NCBI GenBank assembly: GCA_001887945.1
Contig: LDOQ01000276.1
Coordinates: 34,456-98,455 of the forward strand
Reading direction: 5' to 3'
Length of the DNA: 64,000 nucleotides
From: Spraguea lophii
Taxonomy: Eukaryota; Microsporidia; Spragueidae
Shown here piece by piece: positions 59,289 through 64,000 of the stretch. A model generated the notes under the pieces. The model saw only the letters and a program-made list of their open reading frames with translations. It was not told the origin of the DNA and did no database searches. The translations under genes and the position numbers were made by a program. How positions within the stretch are numbered: the stretch's first letter is position 1; every line of letters begins with the position of its first letter.

Positions 59289-60137
59289 ATGATAGAAAGC
59301 AACTGCTATTCGCTAAAATATAAAGATTTAGTCTTGGTTAACAAAAGAAGTATAAATGATTTAGATGAGGAAGAATTAAAGATATTCATTCAAAACGAAA
59401 AGAACAAATATAGTGAGATTTATAAGGATTTCAATCTATGTCAGAAATCTTTTATCGAAGATGGAATCATGAGTAAAATATTCCATAATAAGGAAAGTAC
59501 CTTTTCTCGTATTGAAAGTGGAGAAATATTGGTGGATAATAATATAAAAACAGGAATACATAACATTAGAATTCCTATAAAATTTATATTGGTGATGAAT
59601 GTAATTATAAGCAAAGATTTCAATACAGATGGTTTATTCAGACAATCTGCAAAAACAGAAGATATTGCAGGTTTAAAACATTTAATAACTAATGTCACCA
59701 AAGAAAACTACCGAGAACGTTATAGTATGTTAGAAAAATATGATATAATTACATGTTGTGTACTTTATAAAAGCTTATTTGGTGATTATTCTTATTTAAT
59801 ATTTCCCGATATTTCTACATCATTGTTTTATAAAATGTTAATAGAAGAAAAATCAAGTGAAAAAAGAATAATAATGTTTAGATTTCTAATCCTAGGGTTA
59901 CCAAAAGAGAATCGGTTTCTTTTAGATTCTGTAGTAGTATTTTTGAACATTATTTATTTAGAAAATACAGATAATGGGAAGAATATGAAAAACAGATTAG
60001 ATCTAAAAGGTTTAGCAGTATGTATAGCACCACAAATTGTGCGATTAGATAATATTGAAGATCCGAAGTTTTTAAGAGAAATGGTAGATATATTATCTAC
60101 TATATTTACATGTTATGAAGATTTGTTTTATGTATAA
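59289..60137 (+). CDS. RhoGAP-like domain protein, paralogue 2
   Basis: 282 residues, collinear with the upstream paralogue over its full length. Shared blocks include RSINDLDEEEL, QKSFIEDGIMS, IPIKFILVM, GLFRQSA (arginine finger R118), KYDIITCC, FRFLILGLPKENR, ENTDNGKNM and LKGLAVCIAPQIV. The most variable part is the first 20 residues. Probably produced by tandem duplication. The start follows GATCCATAT. The GTPase partner is not visible here. Confidence 0.72.
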   Translation: MIESNCYSLKYKDLVLVNKRSINDLDEEELKIFIQNEKNKYSEIYKDFNLCQKSFIEDGIMSKIFHNKESTFSRIESGEILVDNNIKTGIHNIRIPIKFILVMNVIISKDFNTDGLFRQSAKTEDIAGLKHLITNVTKENYRERYSMLEKYDIITCCVLYKSLFGDYSYLIFPDISTSLFYKMLIEEKSSEKRIIMFRFLILGLPKENRFLLDSVVVFLNIIYLENTDNGKNMKNRLDLKGLAVCIAPQIVRLDNIEDPKFLREMVDILSTIFTCYEDLFYV

Positions 60138-61900
60138 ATAAATGGCTTCACTATGTTTTTTATAATTTTAATTCAATTAAATAAATATAAAATTTTTAAA
60201 TTATTCACTGTTATTTTTTTATTTATATATTAGCCAGATCATCTCATTTTAAAAATGACTTTTAGAAATCCTATTAATATATTCAATCTTTTTATGTTTT
60301 TGAAAAATTTTCTATATATTTTTTTCATAAAGTTATAAATTATTCATTATCATAGAAAGCAATAAAACTAAAAATAAATATAACACAACATTCCAAACAA
60401 TTTTTATTTTCATAATAATTTTTTTTTAAAAAAAATAGAAGATAAGGAAAAGCAGATGAGAAAGGTTGTTGAGTTGATGAGGGTTTTATAACATTGGTTA
60501 TGCCGTGTACGACAGTTTACCACTAGATTCAAATAGCGTTTAACTGGTGTAATTACAATTCCTATATTAATTTGTGACTCGGCCAATATTATACCAAAGA
60601 AAAGGTTGGGAATCTCTAAAAAACCAGGGGGTAACGATGTGTACCACACGCAAAACCTTAGCATTCTGAACATAAGATAATATGATATTACTGCATATCC
60701 CTAACGAATCCTGGTGGTCGAAATTAGATATGATTCGGGAAGCGAAGGTCATATAGCACGGTAGGCCATAGCCAATCAGGAAACTTCTACAAAAAAAAAA
60801 TTTCAAAACAGAAATATTATTAATATTTTTATAAATTGTTTGAATACTAAATGGAATTACTTAGATGAAATAAAAGGAAATATTGAGATATTCTATAAAA
60901 GTTAGAATCCATTATTTTTTATCTTTTAATATTGAAAATAATAGATATATATTTGGAAATTTTATAAAAAATATATTTAGTAACACAAAAAAATTAGAAA
61001 TGAGGATAAAAACATTTATTTTATAAATTTATTAAATTCAAAAGTTTCCTAGAATCTAAAAATATATTCCTCAATAATGTTTTGAATAGACCTGCAACAT
61101 AATACAAATATTTTCAAACATATTTTAAAAAAAACAATTAATCTTTATATACGGATGTCATGAAATCCACAAATAAATCTGTTACTGAAATAATAAACAT
61201 ATTAAATTATTTGGAATTTTATTGTTAATTTATGAGAGGCAGATAAATTATGTTAATCAATTTCAACATTTTATTATTTTCTAATTCAGTGGAAAAAACA
61301 TTTTTAAGTTTGGAAATTATAGATAGTTGTTAGGAACAAGTCAAAGTCTGTGTAGAATGAATTTTTTAGCACATATTGATATTTAAAAGAATTGGATAAA
61401 GATAAAATAAAAAAATGATAGATATTTGTATAAATATACAATAAATTTCTTCAATAAGTGTTAAACACAAAATTCAACATGATAAAATTTTTTTACTCCT
61501 CTGCTGATTTATATTTATTTTCTTTCAAAAATTTTTTTCTGTTTCAATTTTTTGTATATTATACTTTTCATGTGTCATTCTTTCATATTTGATTTTTTTT
61601 TATTCTTTATTATTCGCTATAGATATTCCTCCTCTTTACTGTTATTCACAAAATAGGGTTATCTCTGCCTCTGAGTTTTTCTTTTTATTTATCCTTACTT
61701 TAACATGGTTACACTTACTATTTTAATATTTTTTTGCTTTTGTTCGCGGATCTGTTTTCTCACAATTTTTATTTTTTTTCTTCAAATGACGTTATAATAT
61801 ATCCATAATAAAATATATGATGATAATAATTCTTTAACTATAATTAAAATTTATTACTAAAAATCATAAAAATGTTTGTATATAATTTAAATGTTAATAT
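60138..61900. other. Long intergenic stretch with an old SINE
   Basis: A decayed SINE lies at 60440-60812. A strongly strand-biased pyrimidine-rich stretch lies at about 61490-61790. The rest is plain AT-rich. Confidence 0.5.
60440..60812 (+). mobile_element. Old SINE copy without the tRNA head
   Basis: In the same orientation as the copy at 34945-35430. GAAAGGTTGTTGAGTTGATG, then a TGCCGTGTACGACAGTTTAC stretch, TTAATTTGTGACTCGGCCAA, GTACCACACGCAAAACCTTA and GGTAGGCCATAGCCAATCAG then GAAACTTCT follow the young SINE in order with many substitutions. It starts after the position where the head would be, so it is 5' truncated. The tail hairpin sequence is partly kept. Confidence 0.8.
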
Positions 61901-62185
61901 CTAAAAATAAATAATGAGTGCTGATAATATAATCTGAATGAATACTATGCAAAATGACCTACCTCCAAATCCATTTTCATTTCCTGTTTGTTCATTTGTT
62001 ATTGGTGTTTGTGCTGGTGTTTATTCTTTTGTTGTTGGTGCCGGCGCTGGTATTGGTGTAAGTGTTGGTTGTGTTTGCTCATTTGTTGTAGGTGCAGATA
62101 TTCGACCCGTCCCCCCTTGTATAGTATTAATATTAAAAAACATAAAAAAATTTAAAATACAACATAAAATCTTACCGAGTTTCAT
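61901..62185 (-). pseudogene. Pro/Thr-rich secreted (GPI-like) protein broken by an in-frame stop
   Basis: Minus-strand frame from the ATG at 62185 (TCCTTT directly upstream). A signal peptide (MKLGKILCCILNFFMFF) is followed by a Gly/Thr stretch and a Pro/Thr-rich region (APTTNEQTQPTLTPIPAPAP then TTKE). TAA is codon 55 (62021-62023). The same frame then continues with TPAQTPITNEQTGNENGFGG and ends in a hydrophobic C-terminus (FCIVFIQIILSALIIYF) before TAG at 61901-61903. Signal peptide plus Pro/Thr region plus a hydrophobic tail is the layout of a GPI-anchored surface protein. Readthrough or a sequencing error at codon 55 would give 93 residues plus the stop position. Confidence 0.6.
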
Positions 62186-63484
62186 AAAGGATGAGAAAAA
62201 ACCGAATCAAAAACCAGAAAGATCGTTAAATTCAAAATATAAAAATTAAATGACTAATAAGCTTGGAGGATAAAAAAATATATAGCAAAAAAAAGATTAG
62301 AATATTGATATTATACAATATTTGTTTTTATTTTTTTAATATTATCTAACAATCATATTTTTATTTACTAAAAAATATATAATCAATTAAATCATTTTGA
62401 AATGAAATACTGTAACTAATACTGTAAGATACCATGAATGTTTTTTTATAATTAGGTTGTTCAAAAATTGAAAATATCCTATGAGATCGTTTGAAATGTT
62501 GATACGAATTTTTTATTATTAAACCTTGGCTTAAAACGGGGTTTTTATAATTAAGTTGTTTTTTCCTATAAATAAATTGTGAATTATAAACACAAATCGT
62601 TGAAATTCATATTCTATTTTAAAATAAAAACCATCAAAGTCGTTCTAAAGAAAGTTTATGAAATAATTATAATATCATTTCAAAACAAAGTAAAGATATA
62701 TAATGTAAGAGAATTTATAGAAATATTTAATTAAATTCTTTTTTTTTCATCCTTACCAAGGGTAAAAAACAAAAAAAAATATTTGAATATAAATCAATTT
62801 ATACATATTCTTGTCAAATAATATTTTATACCAGATATTTTTTTTCATATTATTCGTTTCATCAATATATATTAATTTATAAAAGAAATTCATTTATACA
62901 TAATATTATAACCACATTTTACATATAAATAAAAAAGATTCTCTTCCAACAATTATTGTATATAATTTTTTTATTTTATTATAAATATTATTTTTTCTAT
63001 TACGATATTTATTGATTTGTCATTCTCAAAAATAATATTAGTAAAATAAAAATAATTTTGTAAAACAATAAAAAAATAAAATAGCTTTAAAGTCATAATA
63101 TCTTTTAATATGTTTATTTTTTTTTTGAGATTGTATATAAATATATTTCTATTTATTTGATAAATATCTTAATAAAATATTTTATCGAGCATATTATAAC
63201 TAATATTATCTGCAACATCTTAAATTTTATAAAATTATGTGAAAAATACATTAATTTTATCTACTTCTTTTCCCATCCATTTAAAGTTATCATATAAATA
63301 TTATATATTTTTTATTCGAGATGTTTGACATATAATTCAAATATTTTTATAATATTATTTTTCAATTTCCCCCATTATATTTATGAATTTCCTTTTGAGC
63401 CTATTCTTATCATATAAAAATAAATCAATTTAAATGTTAAAAAATTGATAAAAAAACTATATAAGAAAAAAAAACCCTTACTTT
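62186..63484. other. Long AT-rich spacer with a possible mariner remnant
   Basis: 1.3 kb without a supported gene. About 62445-62690 shows mariner-like features (separate entry). The last 700 bases are plain. Confidence 0.45.
62445..62690 (+). mobile_element. Possible mariner-type transposon 5' end, decayed
   Basis: TAATTAGGTTGTTCAAAAATTG resembles the 5' terminal repeat and TA target site of mariner elements (TTAGGTTG followed by a mixed run). About 165 bases later a short frame, IHILFYFKIKTIKVVLKKVY, is similar in pattern to the mariner transposase N-terminal helix. No 3' terminal repeat (CAACCTAA) was found downstream, so at most a truncated relic. Weak call. Confidence 0.3.
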
Positions 63485-64000
63485 ATGAACTTTTTATTAA
63501 TTTTTTCCTCGGTATTAGTGAATTGTATTGAATATGAAATAACATACACTGATTATGATAGTATTAAGGAGTTAATATCCAAACCGGATGAAGTTGGTTT
63601 ATATGATGAAATTATAAACAACCCAGATTTTTCTTGTTATTTTAAAGTATACAGAGAAAATGAATATGATAAAGAAATGGAAATTATAGATTTAGATAAT
63701 GCTGATCCAGAAACAGGTAATAATATATTTCCTGAAATATTTTGTGAAATCAATAATATTAAACGTTTACTACTTAGAGACTTAGCATTATCCAGATTAC
63801 CCAATCAATTTATAAAGCTTAACGAATTAGAAGAGTTGGATTTAAGTAAGAATGAATTCAAAGAATTTCCTCAAGTTCTATTTTTATCGCCAAAACTAAG
63901 AGTTCTTCATTTAAACCTCAATGAATTTAATACAATGCCTTCTGAAATTATTAAAATGAACAATCTTGAGACATTAAATATTGGGTATTGTTCTGATTTG
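63485..64000 (+). CDS. Secreted leucine-rich-repeat protein (partial, runs off right edge)
   Basis: 172 residues visible, open at the right edge. The ATG at 63485 has CCCTTACTTT directly before it. A signal peptide (MNFLLIFSSVLVNC) and an acidic, Tyr-rich stretch lead into leucine-rich repeats beginning with IKRLLLRDLALSRLPNQFIK, then LNELEELDLSKNEFKEFPQV, LRVLHLNLNEFNTMPSEI and LETLNIGYCSDL. Repeats are about 23 residues with the LxxLxLxxNxxxxxP pattern. Microsporidia carry families of secreted LRR proteins, some species-specific; a role at the host interface is inferred, not shown. Confidence 0.75.
   Translation, partial: MNFLLIFSSVLVNCIEYEITYTDYDSIKELISKPDEVGLYDEIINNPDFSCYFKVYRENEYDKEMEIIDLDNADPETGNNIFPEIFCEINNIKRLLLRDLALSRLPNQFIKLNELEELDLSKNEFKEFPQVLFLSPKLRVLHLNLNEFNTMPSEIIKMNNLETLNIGYCSDL

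Noticed and set aside
60410..60806. Minus-strand open frames of 87 and 79 codons
   Set aside because: They lie on the antisense of a decayed SINE copy; they only echo its sequence.
61938..62249. 103-codon plus-strand Val/Gly-rich open frame
   Set aside because: It is the complement of the Pro/Thr-rich secreted protein region; the minus strand has the signal peptide, C-rich start motif and hydrophobic tail.

Overview
The window looks like nuclear DNA of a microsporidian (an intracellular parasite related to fungi). It is very AT-rich and the genes recognised have no introns. Proteins are short compared with yeast or animal homologues (for example a 904-residue Mtr4, a 340-residue Cdc20, and a 172-residue partial leucine-rich protein with a signal peptide at the right edge). 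About twenty chosen start codons lie just downstream of a C-rich CCC-type motif, a known microsporidian start-proximal signal. The genus cannot be fixed from the sequence.

Layout. Bases 1-9808: end of an unknown gene, MTR4 exosome helicase, an EDC4/Ge-1-like decapping scaffold, a large unknown protein and the 26S proteasome ATPase RPT1. Bases 9809-12297: a transposon-rich gap with a composite SINE/Merlin insertion. Bases 12298-22726: a CDC20-type WD40 protein, an unknown propeller-like protein, SMC4 condensin, a small secreted protein, an Asn-rich unknown and a MutL/MLH3-like endonuclease domain without an ATPase. Bases 23032-34155: a tight housekeeping block with a coiled-coil protein, ribosomal protein uL11 (RPL12), N-myristoyltransferase, a membrane protein, a small nucleolar-like basic protein, a CHY/RING E3, a PHD-SET histone methyltransferase, NCS6, NAA20, DPH6 and a zinc-finger protein. 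Bases 34156-36870: a young SINE inserted in a decayed gene. Bases 36871-42123: AMP deaminase, a secreted protein, NCS2, a U1A/U2B''-type RRM protein and a GATA factor. Bases 42124-45433: a gene desert with an old SINE, a GC-rich block and a Merlin transposase pseudogene. Bases 45434-60137: SPC25, an Atm1-type ABC transporter, an unknown, a GID2/RMD5-type E3, a PAT1-like candidate, a MED14-like mediator subunit and two RhoGAP-like paralogues. Bases 60138-64000: an old SINE, a Pro/Thr-rich secreted protein broken by a stop, a possible mariner remnant and the start of a secreted leucine-rich-repeat protein.

The genes fall into a few joined functions: RNA decay (MTR4, EDC4, perhaps PAT1); tRNA wobble-uridine 2-thiolation (NCS6 with NCS2) and EF2 diphthamide synthesis (DPH6); co-translational protein modification (NAA20, NMT); ubiquitin/proteasome (RPT1, CHY-RING, GID2, CDC20); chromosomes and transcription (SMC4, SPC25, KMT2-like, MED14, GATA).

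The most novel feature is a family of about 490-bp tRNA-headed SINE-like elements. The window holds about ten full or decayed copies. One has a perfect 16-bp target-site duplication. Another is a tRNA head / Merlin fragment / SINE chimera flanked by a 14-bp duplication.
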